From contig NZ_CANMUW010000003.1 in NCBI RefSeq assembly GCF_947501225.1, positions 1-64,000 on the forward strand: 64,000 bases of DNA, read 5' to 3'. Source of the DNA: an uncultured Shewanella sp. Lineage in GTDB: Bacteria; Pseudomonadota; Gammaproteobacteria; Enterobacterales; Shewanellaceae. The first letter of the stretch is position 1. Every line of letters begins with the position of its first letter. Below are positions 9,562 to 18,520 of the stretch, piece by piece. Below the pieces are notes generated by a model, which was not told where the DNA came from, did no database searches, and worked only from the letters and a program-made list of their open reading frames with translations. Both the position numbers and the translations under genes were made by a program.

Positions 9562-10179
9562 ATGTCTTCACGCACAAATGCACCGCTCATTCACACTGAG
9601 TTATTACAAGAGAGCCAGGCCGGTGCTCAGAAGGCTGAAAAGCGCTGTATTAACGGTTGGGTAAGCGGTGCGCGGCGCTGTGATTCTCCACACTTTAACC
9701 TTCGCCCCCACAACGAGGTCAGCCTGCTGGTTATCCATAATATCAGCTTACCTGCCGGTTGTTTCGGGCTGCCCTATATTGAGCAGCTGTTTATGGGGTG
9801 TCTGAATACCGATGCGGAGCCTGATTTCTCGGATCTTAAGGGGCTTGAGGTCTCTGCTCATTTCCTGATCCGGCGCGATGGTGAGCTGGTACAATATGTT
9901 TCATGTGATCGGCGTGCCTGGCATGCGGGTATCTCCAGCTTCGAAGAGCGGGATGGCTGTAATGACTTTGCTATCGGCATTGAGCTGGAGGGGACCGACA
10001 GTCAGGCTTATACCGAACTCCAATACCGGGAATTAAAAGCGCTTACTCTTGCCTTGTTTGAGGCATATCCTATGCTAAATGTTGACAGGGTCGTTGGCCA
10101 TTGTGATATCGCACCAGGCCGTAAAACAGATCCGGGTGAAAGCTTTGATTGGAAAAGATTTAAAAAAGATTTAGGCTAA
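9562..10179 (+). CDS. ampD: 1,6-anhydro-N-acetylmuramyl-L-alanine amidase AmpD
   Basis: This 205-residue cytoplasmic zinc amidase removes peptide from anhydro-muropeptides during cell-wall recycling. The zinc ligands are visible: His in LLVIHNISLP and His and Asp in VVGHCDIAPGRKTDPGE. The body starts at GWVSGARRCDSPHFNLRPHN, aligning with E. coli AmpD (183 residues), so this protein has about 25 extra N-terminal residues. No other ATG or GTG exists before the conserved part, and the ribosome site is weak. It is followed by ampE after 139 bases. Confidence 0.93.
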   Translation: MSSRTNAPLIHTELLQESQAGAQKAEKRCINGWVSGARRCDSPHFNLRPHNEVSLLVIHNISLPAGCFGLPYIEQLFMGCLNTDAEPDFSDLKGLEVSAHFLIRRDGELVQYVSCDRRAWHAGISSFEERDGCNDFAIGIELEGTDSQAYTELQYRELKALTLALFEAYPMLNVDRVVGHCDIAPGRKTDPGESFDWKRFKKDLG

Positions 10180-10318
10180 ATAATCGCACATTTTCAGGCA
10201 GACCACTGCAAAGAGATAGTGGATAAATTGAGCTTGGTATATAGTGAACTAGTGTCGAAGTTGTGAGCGTTAATTGAAGAGCTTTTAAGCTGACCCCACC
10301 TTATGAAAGGATACTCAA

Positions 10319-11170
10319 ATGGCATTGTTTTCTTTGTTAGTGGCTATCATCGTTGAGCGATTAAAACTGTTACCTAATAGTTGGCAGCTTGAGTCTTTTC
10401 TGAGAGTGTACTCAGATAACCTTTTTGGCAAGAAACAGCTTAAGTCCGAGACTATGATGGCTTTGGCTCTTGTATTACCGGCTGTAGCCGTACAGGTTGC
10501 TACATGGGCCGTTTCCGGTGTGTTTTGGGGCTTACTTAGCCTGCTGCTTTGGGTTGGGATCTCGATTCTCTGCTTCAGCCATCTGAAGCAGAGGCAGACA
10601 TTTAAACGTTACATGCAAGCCGCGTGTCGGGGGGATTCTCAGGCATGCTATCACTTTGCCGATGAACTGGATTGCAACAAGCCTATAGAGGCGGTTTCAG
10701 AGGGAGATCTCGGGGCTAAGGTCGGACAGAGTGTTGCCTGGCTTAATTATCGTTTCTATGGTGCCGTTGCGCTCTATCTTATCTTCTTCGGCCCAGCCGG
10801 AGCCGTATTTTACTGCACGGTTCGTTACTTTTCAGATGAGAACCTTCAACAATCTCTGCAACATCCCCTGGTTAGTCAGGTGCTGACGCTGCTCGACTGG
10901 TTACCGAGTCGTATCTTTTCGTTTGGTTACGTACTGAGTGGGCAATTTTCTCAAGCCTTTTCCAGTTGGATGGAGTTCGGCTTTAGCCTGAAGTACAGTG
11001 CCAGAGAGATTGTCACTCAGGTTGCCTTGGCGGCAGAGCCGGCTCCCGAACCTCTGGCAAAGCCGATTTGTGTGCAGGCTACACTGGCACTGCTACAATT
11101 GAGCAAGCGTAACTTTATACTCCTGCTTACGACTTTGTCTCTGTTGACGATATTCGGTGTCGTGGCATAG
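10319..11170 (+). CDS. ampE: Regulatory signalling membrane protein AmpE
   Basis: This 283-residue membrane protein begins MALFSLLVAIIVERLKLLP, as E. coli AmpE does. Hydrophobic segments lie at about residues 45-85 (two helices), 140-165 and 265-283. The central RFYGAVALYLIFFGPAGAVF stretch resembles the CobD/AmpE family. AmpE is linked genetically to AmpD and beta-lactamase signalling; its biochemical role is unclear. It follows ampD, as in enterics, with a good AAAGGA ribosome site. Confidence 0.87.
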   Translation: MALFSLLVAIIVERLKLLPNSWQLESFLRVYSDNLFGKKQLKSETMMALALVLPAVAVQVATWAVSGVFWGLLSLLLWVGISILCFSHLKQRQTFKRYMQAACRGDSQACYHFADELDCNKPIEAVSEGDLGAKVGQSVAWLNYRFYGAVALYLIFFGPAGAVFYCTVRYFSDENLQQSLQHPLVSQVLTLLDWLPSRIFSFGYVLSGQFSQAFSSWMEFGFSLKYSAREIVTQVALAAEPAPEPLAKPICVQATLALLQLSKRNFILLLTTLSLLTIFGVVA

Positions 11171-11197
11171 AGAAAGTATGTCGGTATTGATAATGGT

Positions 11198-11220
11198 CTG
11201 ACCCCTTAGGTCGGTTTTTT
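11198..11220 (+). terminator. Terminator after ampE
   Basis: The 6-bp stem CTGACC/GGTCGG (one G-T pair), with loop CCTTA, is followed by six T. It is short but correctly placed 28 bases past ampE and before the pdhR promoter region. Confidence 0.65.
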
Positions 11221-11246
11221 CGTTATGCTCACAGTTCGGGAGCATA

Positions 11247-11262
11247 CATGATGTAGATCACA
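11247..11262 (+). promoter_or_regulatory. Possible CRP site upstream of pdhR
   Basis: CATGA-TGTAGA-TCACA fits the CRP consensus TGTGA-N6-TCACA with one perfect half. It lies ~50 bases before the PdhR operator. CRP control of pdhR is known in E. coli; here it is only a sequence match. Confidence 0.35.
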
Positions 11263-11309
11263 AGCTGGACATTCAAAATGTGATTTGATAAAGTGCGCTC
11301 AGTCGACTA

Positions 11310-11326
11310 AATTGGTAAGACCAATT
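11310..11326 (+). promoter_or_regulatory. PdhR operator
   Basis: AATTGGTAAGACCAATT is a perfect palindrome (7-bp arms around AAG) matching the known PdhR consensus ATTGGTnnnACCAAT. It lies 22 bases before the pdhR start, so PdhR should repress its own operon and release it when pyruvate binds. Confidence 0.93.
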
Positions 11327-11348
11327 TACAATAGGAGCTGAGGGCCAT

Positions 11349-12101
11349 ATGGCTTATAGCAAAATAAACCAGCCAAAAATTTCTGATGTCATCATGGGGC
11401 AGTTGGAACAGATGATTCTGGAAGGGAGTCTCCAACCGGGTCAGAAACTTCCCCCTGAACGCGAACTTGCACAGCAGTTCGAAGTCTCCCGTCCCTCACT
11501 GCGTGAAGCCATTCAAAAGCTCGAAGCTAAAGGGCTGCTCTTGCGTCGCCAAGGTGGTGGTACCTATGTCAAGGAGCAGCTATGGCAGAGCCTGGCTGAT
11601 CCCATTGTCGAACTGATGCATAGCGACTCTGAGAGTCAGTACGATCTACTGGAGTTTCGTCATGCGACTGAAGGGATGATGGCATATTTTGCTGCGCTAC
11701 GTGGTACCGACGCCGATATGCAAAATATCAAGCGCACGATCATGGCGGTTGAGGCGGCAACTGAAATTGAGCAGCAAGCGGAAGCTATTGTACGTTTCTA
11801 TCGCGCCGTAGCAGAGGCCTCTCATAACGTGGCCATGCTACATCTTGTCCTAAGTTTATCCCCTGTGCTGCATAAAAACGTGGCACAGAACCTGGAGCTT
11901 CTGAATCGAAGAGAGGAAGCCTCTAAAATGGCAAACGATCACAGGCTGGCTCTGCTTGCCGCCATCGTTCGCCGAGATCCCGAAGCAGCAAGAGAAGCCT
12001 CTAATGAACACTTGAGTTACATTGAGGAAGTCATGCTGTCTGTTAGGGAAGAAGATAGCCGGTTGCAGCGTAGCCTGCGCCGTTTAAAGAGCGGTGTGTA
12101 A
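11349..12101 (+). CDS. pdhR: Pyruvate dehydrogenase complex repressor PdhR (GntR family)
   Basis: This is a 250-residue GntR/FadR-type regulator. The N-terminal winged helix (about 8-75) includes LPPERELAQQFEVSRPSLRE and the wing RRQGGGTYV. The C-terminal FCD ligand-binding domain spans about 95-235. It senses pyruvate and represses the pdh operon. An AGGAG ribosome site precedes ATG, and the exact PdhR palindrome lies just upstream (autoregulation). It is the first gene of pdhR-aceE-aceF-lpd. Confidence 0.95.
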   Translation: MAYSKINQPKISDVIMGQLEQMILEGSLQPGQKLPPERELAQQFEVSRPSLREAIQKLEAKGLLLRRQGGGTYVKEQLWQSLADPIVELMHSDSESQYDLLEFRHATEGMMAYFAALRGTDADMQNIKRTIMAVEAATEIEQQAEAIVRFYRAVAEASHNVAMLHLVLSLSPVLHKNVAQNLELLNRREEASKMANDHRLALLAAIVRRDPEAAREASNEHLSYIEEVMLSVREEDSRLQRSLRRLKSGV

Positions 12102-12134
12102 AGCCGGGGCTTTACACCAGAAAATATTCTGTAA

Positions 12135-12163
12135 TTGAACATTTTCATGATGACTATTATTAC
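12135..12163 (+). promoter_or_regulatory. Candidate sigma-70 promoter for aceEF
   Basis: TTGAAC (12135-12140), a 17-base spacer, then TATTAC (12158-12163) lie in the pdhR-aceE gap. A start near 12170 would leave a short leader ahead of the GGGGAAGGA ribosome site. Only the elements are seen; activity is inferred. Confidence 0.4.
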
Positions 12164-12186
12164 TACGTATGGGGAAGGACTGCGAA

Positions 12187-14850
12187 ATGTCTGAACATAT
12201 GCTACAAGACTTAGATCCACTGGAGACCCAAGAGTGGGTCGATTCACTGCAGGCTGTACTCGAGCAAGAGGGTCCTGAGCGCGCACATTACCTTCTGGAA
12301 AAGTTAATCGACAAAGCACGCCGTAATGGTACGCATCTGCCTTATAAGGCAACAACAGCTTATCTCAATACTATTCCGGCCGGACAAGAGCCTCATATGC
12401 CGGGTAACCAGGAGATGGAACGCAGAATCCGTGCCATCGTTCGCTGGAATGCGCTGGCCATGGTTCTTCGCGGTTCCAAGAAAGATCTTGAGTTGGGTGG
12501 TCATATCTCAAGTTTCGCGTCCAGCGCCACTATTTACGATGTCTGCTTTAACCACTTCTTCCGTGCGCCAAACGAAAAAGATGGTGGCGACCTGGTTTAT
12601 TTCCAGGGGCATATCGCTCCGGGGATCTACTCGCGTTCCTTCCTTGAGGGACGCTTGACAGAAGAGCAGATGAACAACTTCCGTCAGGAGGTCGATGGTA
12701 AAGGCCTGCCTTCATATCCGCACCCTAAGTTGATGCCTGACTACTGGCAGTTCCCTACGGTATCCATGGGTCTTGGCCCGATTCAGGCTATCTATCAGGC
12801 TCGTTTCCTCAAGTATCTTACCGATCGTGGCTTGAAAGATTGCTCTGAGCAAACGGTATATTGTTTCTTAGGTGACGGTGAGTGTGATGAGCCGGAAACT
12901 CTGGGTGCCATCGGCCTTGCGGCACGTGAAGAGCTGGATAATCTGGTCTTCATCGTGAACTGTAACCTACAGCGTCTTGACGGTCCTGTACGTGGTAATG
13001 GCAAGATAATTCAAGAGCTTGAAGGCGAGTTCCGCGGTGCAGGTTGGGAAGCGGTTAAAGTTATCTGGGGTCGTTACTGGGATCCATTATTGGCTCGTGA
13101 CACAAGCGGTAAATTACTTCAGTTGATGGAAGAGACCGTCGATGGTGAGTATCAGAACTGTAAGGCTAAAGGTGGCGCCTATACCCGTGAGCACTTCTTC
13201 GGTAAGTATCCTGAAACTGCCGAGATGGTTGCTAACATGTCTGATGATGACATCTGGCGTCTGAACCGTGGTGGACACGATCCAGTTAAGATATTTGCTG
13301 CACTTCAGCATGCTAAGAATACGAAAGGTCGCCCGACGGTTATCCTGGCAAAAACCGTGAAAGGTTATGGTATGGGTGATGCCGGTGAAGGGAAGAACAT
13401 CGCTCACAACGTGAAGAAGATGGGGGTCGATTCGCTGAGGTACTTCCGCGATCGTTTCAATATCCCTATCTCTGATGAAGAGTTAGAAGATATTCCTTTC
13501 TACCACCCGGGTGCAGACTCTGAAGAGGTTAAATACCTTAAAGAGCGTCGCGAGGCACTACATGGCGCCATGCCTGCCCGTCGTGAAAACAGTTCACAAG
13601 AGCTTGAAGTTCCACCGCTCAAGACATTTGATGCTGTGCTAAAGGGCTCTAATGGCCGTGAAATTTCAAGTACCATGGCATTTGTTCGCATACTCACGGC
13701 ACTGCTTAAAGATAAGAAGATAGGTAAAAACATAGTGCCTATCATTCCTGATGAGGCGCGTACTTTCGGTATGGAAGGGCTGTTCCGTCAGGTGGGTATC
13801 TATGCTCACGAAGGGCAGAAATATGTTCCACAAGATTCTGATCAGGTTGCCTATTATCGTGAAGATAAATCTGGTCAGGTATTGCAGGAAGGGATTAACG
13901 AGTTAGGTGCTATGTCATCCTGGGTGTCGGCAGCGACCAGTTATTCAGTTAACGACACACCAATGATCCCGTTCTACATCTACTACTCAATGTTTGGTTT
14001 CCAGCGTATCGGTGATATGGCATGGGCTGCAGGCGATATGCGGGCACGTGGTTTCATGGTGGGCGGTACAGCAGGACGCACCACGCTAAACGGTGAAGGC
14101 CTGCAGCATCAGGATGGTCACAGTCATGTACTGGCTAACACCATCCCAAGCTGTATTACCTATGACCCGACTTATGGCTATGAGATTGCCGTTATCGTTC
14201 AAGATGGTATTCGTCGTATGTATGGCGAACAGGAAGATGTTTTCTATTACCTGACGACAATGAACGAAAACTATGTTCAGCCGGCGATGCCAGAGGGTGC
14301 CGAAGAGGGTATCGTTAAAGGTATATACAAGCTTGAGAGTGTCGAAGGCTCCGGCAAGGGTAAGGTTCAGTTGATGGGTTGTGGCACCATCCTTGAGCAG
14401 GTACGCAAGGCTGCTCAGGCATTGGCTAAAGACTTTGGTATCTCATCTGATGTATTCAGTGTGACCAGCTTCAACGAGCTGACTCGTGATGGACAGGCGG
14501 CAGAACGTTACAACATGCTGCACCCAACGGAAACTCCAAAAGAGGCTTACATCAGCCAAGTCATCTCCAGCGAGTCTCCGGCTATTGTCGCTACCGACTA
14601 TATGAAGATATATGGTGAGCAACTTCGTGCTTATATACCTACAGATTACAAGGTATTAGGTACCGATGGTTTCGGTCGCTCTGACAGCCGTGACAACTTA
14701 CGTCATCACTTTGAGGTTGATGCGAAATTTATTGTGATTGCATCACTTAAGTCACTTGTTGATCGTAATGAACTACCCGTCGATGTGCTAACCAAGGCCA
14801 TTAGCGAGTATGGTATCGATGTCGACAAGATCAACCCGCAGTACGCGTAA
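12187..14850 (+). CDS. aceE: Pyruvate dehydrogenase E1 component (homodimeric)
   Basis: This 887-residue protein, the same length as E. coli AceE, decarboxylates pyruvate with thiamine diphosphate and transfers the acetyl group to E2 lipoate. The start at 12187 (MSEHMLQDLDPLETQEWVDS) has GGGGAAGGA seven bases upstream and aligns with the E. coli start; an upstream in-frame ATG at 12169 has no ribosome site. The ThDP motif is GDGECDEPETLGAIG...NCNLQ near residues 230-262, and YYSMFGFQRIGD and GRTTLNGEGLQHQDGHSH are typical. aceF follows 12 bases downstream. Confidence 0.97.
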   Translation: MSEHMLQDLDPLETQEWVDSLQAVLEQEGPERAHYLLEKLIDKARRNGTHLPYKATTAYLNTIPAGQEPHMPGNQEMERRIRAIVRWNALAMVLRGSKKDLELGGHISSFASSATIYDVCFNHFFRAPNEKDGGDLVYFQGHIAPGIYSRSFLEGRLTEEQMNNFRQEVDGKGLPSYPHPKLMPDYWQFPTVSMGLGPIQAIYQARFLKYLTDRGLKDCSEQTVYCFLGDGECDEPETLGAIGLAAREELDNLVFIVNCNLQRLDGPVRGNGKIIQELEGEFRGAGWEAVKVIWGRYWDPLLARDTSGKLLQLMEETVDGEYQNCKAKGGAYTREHFFGKYPETAEMVANMSDDDIWRLNRGGHDPVKIFAALQHAKNTKGRPTVILAKTVKGYGMGDAGEGKNIAHNVKKMGVDSLRYFRDRFNIPISDEELEDIPFYHPGADSEEVKYLKERREALHGAMPARRENSSQELEVPPLKTFDAVLKGSNGREISSTMAFVRILTALLKDKKIGKNIVPIIPDEARTFGMEGLFRQVGIYAHEGQKYVPQDSDQVAYYREDKSGQVLQEGINELGAMSSWVSAATSYSVNDTPMIPFYIYYSMFGFQRIGDMAWAAGDMRARGFMVGGTAGRTTLNGEGLQHQDGHSHVLANTIPSCITYDPTYGYEIAVIVQDGIRRMYGEQEDVFYYLTTMNENYVQPAMPEGAEEGIVKGIYKLESVEGSGKGKVQLMGCGTILEQVRKAAQALAKDFGISSDVFSVTSFNELTRDGQAAERYNMLHPTETPKEAYISQVISSESPAIVATDYMKIYGEQLRAYIPTDYKVLGTDGFGRSDSRDNLRHHFEVDAKFIVIASLKSLVDRNELPVDVLTKAISEYGIDVDKINPQYA

Positions 14851-14862
14851 GAGGGAAATAAA

Positions 14863-16809
14863 ATGTCTGAATTAAAAGAAGTTTTAGTCCCCGATATTGG
14901 TGGTGACGAAGTTCAGGTAATTGAGATCTGTGCAGCGGTTGGTGACCAACTTGCAGCCGAAGAGTCAATTATCACCGTTGAAAGTGACAAGGCGACCATG
15001 GATATTCCGGCGCCTTTTGCCGGAAAGTTATCCGAGTTGAAAGTTGCTGTCGGCGACACTGTCTCAGAAGGTACCTTGATCGCTATGATGTCTGCGCAAG
15101 ATGCCGCAGATGAAGCCGTACCACAGGCTCCTGTTCAAGAGGCTGCTCCGGCCTCGGCTGCAACACCTGCTAGCCCGGCTCCAGCCCCGGTATCAACCGG
15201 AACTGAAGTCATCGAGGTCAAGGTTCCCGATATCGGTGATGCGGCCGATGTCGATATCATCGAAGTGCTGGTGGCCGTAGGTGACAGCATTGATGTGGAT
15301 ACCGGGTTGATCACTCTTGAGACAGATAAAGCCACCATGGAGGTGCCAGCACCTGCTGTCGGTGTGGTGAAAGAGTTAAGTGTTGCTGTCGGCGATAAAG
15401 TTTCTGAAGGTTCACTTGTACTTTTATTGGAAGTCGGTGCCTCAGCGGTAGCTGAAACCTCTACTCCTGTCGAAGCGCCGGTTGCAGCACCTGCACCTGT
15501 GAGTGTAAGCGAAGTTAAAGAGGTCGCCGTTCCCGATATCGGTGATGCGTCTGATGTCGATGTGATTGAAGTTCTGGTTGCTGTGGGTGACACGGTTGAG
15601 GCCGATCAAGGTCTGATCACCTTAGAGACTGACAAAGCGACAATGGAAGTACCGGCCCCATTTGCAGGTAAGCTTGTTTCGCTATCGATTAATGTTGGTG
15701 ACAAGGTTTCTCAGGGAACGTTAATTGCGACCATAGAGACTCAGTCTGCCGCTCCGGTTATCACCGAGGCTGTGCAAGCTGCTCCAGTTGCTGCGGCTGT
15801 ACCGTCGCCAACTCCGGCTGCGGCGGCAAGCAAGCCTCCGGTTCCGCACCATCCAAGTGCAGGCAGTAAGCCTAGCACCGGCGCGGTACACGCTTCACCC
15901 GCGGTACGTCGTATGGCTCGGGAGTTTGGTGCTGATTTGGCCTTAGTTAAAGGGACAGGCCGTAAAGGCCGTATTCTTAAGGAAGATGTGCAGGCATACA
16001 TCAAGTATGAGCTGTCTCGTCCTAAGGCTACTGCAGCAAGCAGTGTTGGTGCAGGAGAGGGAGGGTTGCAGGTCATCGCCGCACCTAAAGTTGATTTTGC
16101 CAAGTTTGGTGAAATTGAAGAGGTGCCGTTAACACGCATTCAGAAGATCTCAGGTCCAAACCTTCACCGCAACTGGGTCACTATTCCTCATGTGACACAG
16201 TTCGATGAAGCCGACATCACTGAGATGGAGGCTTTTCGTAAGCAGCAAAATGAGCTTGAAGCTAAGCGTAAGTCAGGTATTAAGATCACGCCGCTTGTGT
16301 TTATGATGAAAGCAGTGGCCAAGACTCTGCAGGCATTCCCGGTATTTAATGCAAGCCTGAGTGCCGATGGTGAGTCTTTAATTAAGAAGAAGTACTACCA
16401 TATTGGTGTTGCGGTCGATACGCCAAATGGCCTGGTGGTTCCGGTTGTTCGTGATGTGGACAAGAAAGGTATCCACGAACTAACTCAGGAGCTGGCAGAG
16501 ATCTCTGTTAAGGCGCGTGAGGGTAAGCTGAAATCTGCAGATATGCAGGGAAGCTGTTTCACCATCTCCAGCCTGGGCGGAATCGGTGGTACGGCATTTA
16601 CACCTATCGTAAATTACCCGGATGTGGCAATTTTAGGTGTATCTAAGTCAGAGATTAAGCCTAAGTGGAATGGTAAAGATTTCGAGCCTAAGCTGATGTT
16701 GCCGTTATCTTTATCTTATGATCACAGGGTGATCGATGGTGCTATGGCTGCCCGCTTTAGCGTGACACTGTCAAGTATGCTGTCCGATATACGTACGCTT
16801 ATTTTGTAA
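14863..16809 (+). CDS. aceF: Dihydrolipoyl acetyltransferase, pyruvate dehydrogenase E2
   Basis: This is a 648-residue E2 core subunit with three lipoyl domains (about 2-75, 120-193 and 221-295). Their lipoyl lysines lie in ESDKATMD, ETDKATME and ETDKATME. Ala/Pro-rich linkers separate them. A peripheral E1/E3-binding domain follows (about 345-382, ASPAVRRMAREFGADLALVKGTGRKGRI), then the acetyltransferase domain (about 425-648) with the catalytic SYDHRVIDGA. The domain count equals E. coli AceF (630). Domains two and three are the more alike at DNA level, suggesting duplication. A terminator follows. Confidence 0.97.
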   Translation: MSELKEVLVPDIGGDEVQVIEICAAVGDQLAAEESIITVESDKATMDIPAPFAGKLSELKVAVGDTVSEGTLIAMMSAQDAADEAVPQAPVQEAAPASAATPASPAPAPVSTGTEVIEVKVPDIGDAADVDIIEVLVAVGDSIDVDTGLITLETDKATMEVPAPAVGVVKELSVAVGDKVSEGSLVLLLEVGASAVAETSTPVEAPVAAPAPVSVSEVKEVAVPDIGDASDVDVIEVLVAVGDTVEADQGLITLETDKATMEVPAPFAGKLVSLSINVGDKVSQGTLIATIETQSAAPVITEAVQAAPVAAAVPSPTPAAAASKPPVPHHPSAGSKPSTGAVHASPAVRRMAREFGADLALVKGTGRKGRILKEDVQAYIKYELSRPKATAASSVGAGEGGLQVIAAPKVDFAKFGEIEEVPLTRIQKISGPNLHRNWVTIPHVTQFDEADITEMEAFRKQQNELEAKRKSGIKITPLVFMMKAVAKTLQAFPVFNASLSADGESLIKKKYYHIGVAVDTPNGLVVPVVRDVDKKGIHELTQELAEISVKAREGKLKSADMQGSCFTISSLGGIGGTAFTPIVNYPDVAILGVSKSEIKPKWNGKDFEPKLMLPLSLSYDHRVIDGAMAARFSVTLSSMLSDIRTLIL

Positions 16810-16814
16810 TGATG

Positions 16815-16842
16815 AAGGCTACTCATGTTGAGTAGCCTTTTG
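16815..16842 (+). terminator. Terminator between aceF and lpd
   Basis: A 10-bp perfect stem AAGGCTACTC/GAGTAGCCTT with a five-base loop is followed by TTTTG, starting 5 bases after the aceF stop. It implies that lpd is expressed partly from its own promoter in the 120-base gap, as in E. coli, where E3 also serves other complexes. Confidence 0.85.
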
Positions 16843-16962
16843 TTTATTCCAATTGAGGGTTAAAATGCGGCCACCTTACAGAATAAAATTCGATAGCTGG
16901 CGTCATTTACCGTTTCGCGAAATATTCGCCAACGGAATGAAATAAAAAGAATAGAGGAAAAC

Positions 16963-18390
16963 ATGAGTAAAGAAATCAAAACTCAGGTATTGGTATTAGG
17001 CGCAGGTCCTGCTGGTTATTCGGCGGCCTTTCGTGCGGCTGACTTAGGTCTGGAAACCGTCATCGTTGAGCGTTTCAACACCCTTGGTGGTGTTTGTTTG
17101 AATGTTGGCTGTATCCCTTCGAAAGCGCTGCTTCACGTATCTAAAGTGATCGAAGAGGCGAAAGCCGTCGCGAGCCATGGTGTTGTTTTTGGTGAGCCAC
17201 AAATTGATCTGGATAAGCTTCGTGGCTTCAAAGAGACTGTGATCAGCCAGCTCACTACCGGCTTAGGCGGAATGTCTAAGATGCGTAAGGTTGATGTGGT
17301 AAATGGCTTTGGTAAGTTTACCAGCCCGAATACCATAGAAGTTACCGGTGAAGATGGCGTAACCGTGATTCACTTCGAACATGCGATCATTGCCGCGGGT
17401 TCACGCCCTATTCAGCTGCCATTTATCCCCCATGAAGATCCACGTATCTGGGATTCTACCGATGCACTGGAACTGAAAGAGGTGCCAGGAAAGCTGCTTG
17501 TTATGGGCGGTGGTATTATCGGTCTGGAAATGGGTACCGTATACTCGTCGCTGGGCAGCGAGATCGATGTAGTTGAGATGTTCGACCAGGTTATTCCTGC
17601 GGCCGATAAAGATATCGTTCGCGTTTACACTAAGAAGATTAAGAAGAAATTCAATCTGATTCTACAGACTAAAGTTACCGCCGTTGAAGCTAAAGAGGAT
17701 GGTATCTATGTGTCTATGGAAGGCAAAAAAGCGCCAACCGAACCTGTACGTTACGATGCGGTGCTTGTGGCGATCGGTCGTACGCCAAATGGTAAGTTAA
17801 TTGATGCAGAAAAAGCGGGCGTTAATATCGATGAGCGTGGCTTTATCAATGTTGATAAGCAGATGCGCACTAATGTACCAAACATCTTTGCGATTGGTGA
17901 TATTGTTGGTCAGCCGATGCTGGCACACAAAGGTGTGCATGAAGGCCATGTTGCTGCAGAAGTTATCTCTGGCCTTAAGCACTTCTTCGATCCTAAGGTT
18001 ATCCCTTCAATTGCTTACACAGACCCGGAAGTCGCATGGGTTGGTTTGACAGAGAAGGAAGCGAAAGAGCAGGGTGTTGCTTATGAAACTGCGACCTTCC
18101 CTTGGGCTGCAAGTGGCCGTGCTATCGCGTCTGACTGTAGTGAAGGCATGACTAAGCTTATCTTTGACAAAGAGACTCATCGTGTGATCGGTGGTGCTAT
18201 CGTTGGTGTTAATGGTGGTGAGCTCTTGGGTGAGATCGGTCTTGCTATCGAGATGGGTTGTGATGCTGAAGACTTAGCGCTCACGATTCATGCTCATCCT
18301 ACTCTGCATGAATCGGTAGGTCTGGCAGCCGAAGTCTATGAAGGTTCGATTACTGACCTGCCCAACCCAAAGGCAAAAAAGAAGAAGTAA
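16963..18390 (+). CDS. lpdA: Dihydrolipoyl dehydrogenase (E3)
   Basis: This 475-residue flavoprotein reoxidises dihydrolipoamide with NAD+ for the pyruvate, 2-oxoglutarate and glycine-cleavage complexes. The FAD-binding start is VLVLGAGPAGYSAAFRAADL. The redox disulfide is in GGVCLNVGCIPSKALLH (about residues 42-58), the NAD-binding segment is VMGGGIIGLEMGTVYSSLG, and the catalytic His-Glu pair is in HAHPTLHESVGLA. An AGAGGAAA ribosome site precedes ATG. A strong terminator follows. Confidence 0.97.
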   Translation: MSKEIKTQVLVLGAGPAGYSAAFRAADLGLETVIVERFNTLGGVCLNVGCIPSKALLHVSKVIEEAKAVASHGVVFGEPQIDLDKLRGFKETVISQLTTGLGGMSKMRKVDVVNGFGKFTSPNTIEVTGEDGVTVIHFEHAIIAAGSRPIQLPFIPHEDPRIWDSTDALELKEVPGKLLVMGGGIIGLEMGTVYSSLGSEIDVVEMFDQVIPAADKDIVRVYTKKIKKKFNLILQTKVTAVEAKEDGIYVSMEGKKAPTEPVRYDAVLVAIGRTPNGKLIDAEKAGVNIDERGFINVDKQMRTNVPNIFAIGDIVGQPMLAHKGVHEGHVAAEVISGLKHFFDPKVIPSIAYTDPEVAWVGLTEKEAKEQGVAYETATFPWAASGRAIASDCSEGMTKLIFDKETHRVIGGAIVGVNGGELLGEIGLAIEMGCDAEDLALTIHAHPTLHESVGLAAEVYEGSITDLPNPKAKKKK

Positions 18391-18403
18391 TCTTTAACAG
18401 ATT

Positions 18404-18434
18404 AAAAAAAGCGCTCTTTTGAGCGCTTTTTTTT
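18404..18434 (+). terminator. Terminator after lpd
   Basis: The stem GCGCTC/GAGCGC with a TTTT loop is flanked by seven A and more than seven T. It closes the pdh operon. Confidence 0.92.
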
Positions 18435-18520
18435 ATTTGCGTTATAAATTTGTAAATAAGCGGGTGAATTTGATTCGACGAACTGCTACATTCGAAGTAA
18501 GCCTACAAGATGTCTATTGA

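Noticed and set aside
15135..15593. Long minus-strand frame in aceF
   Set aside because: Ser/Thr/Ala-rich shadow of the Ala/Pro linkers and lipoyl repeats; the plus-strand gene is certain.
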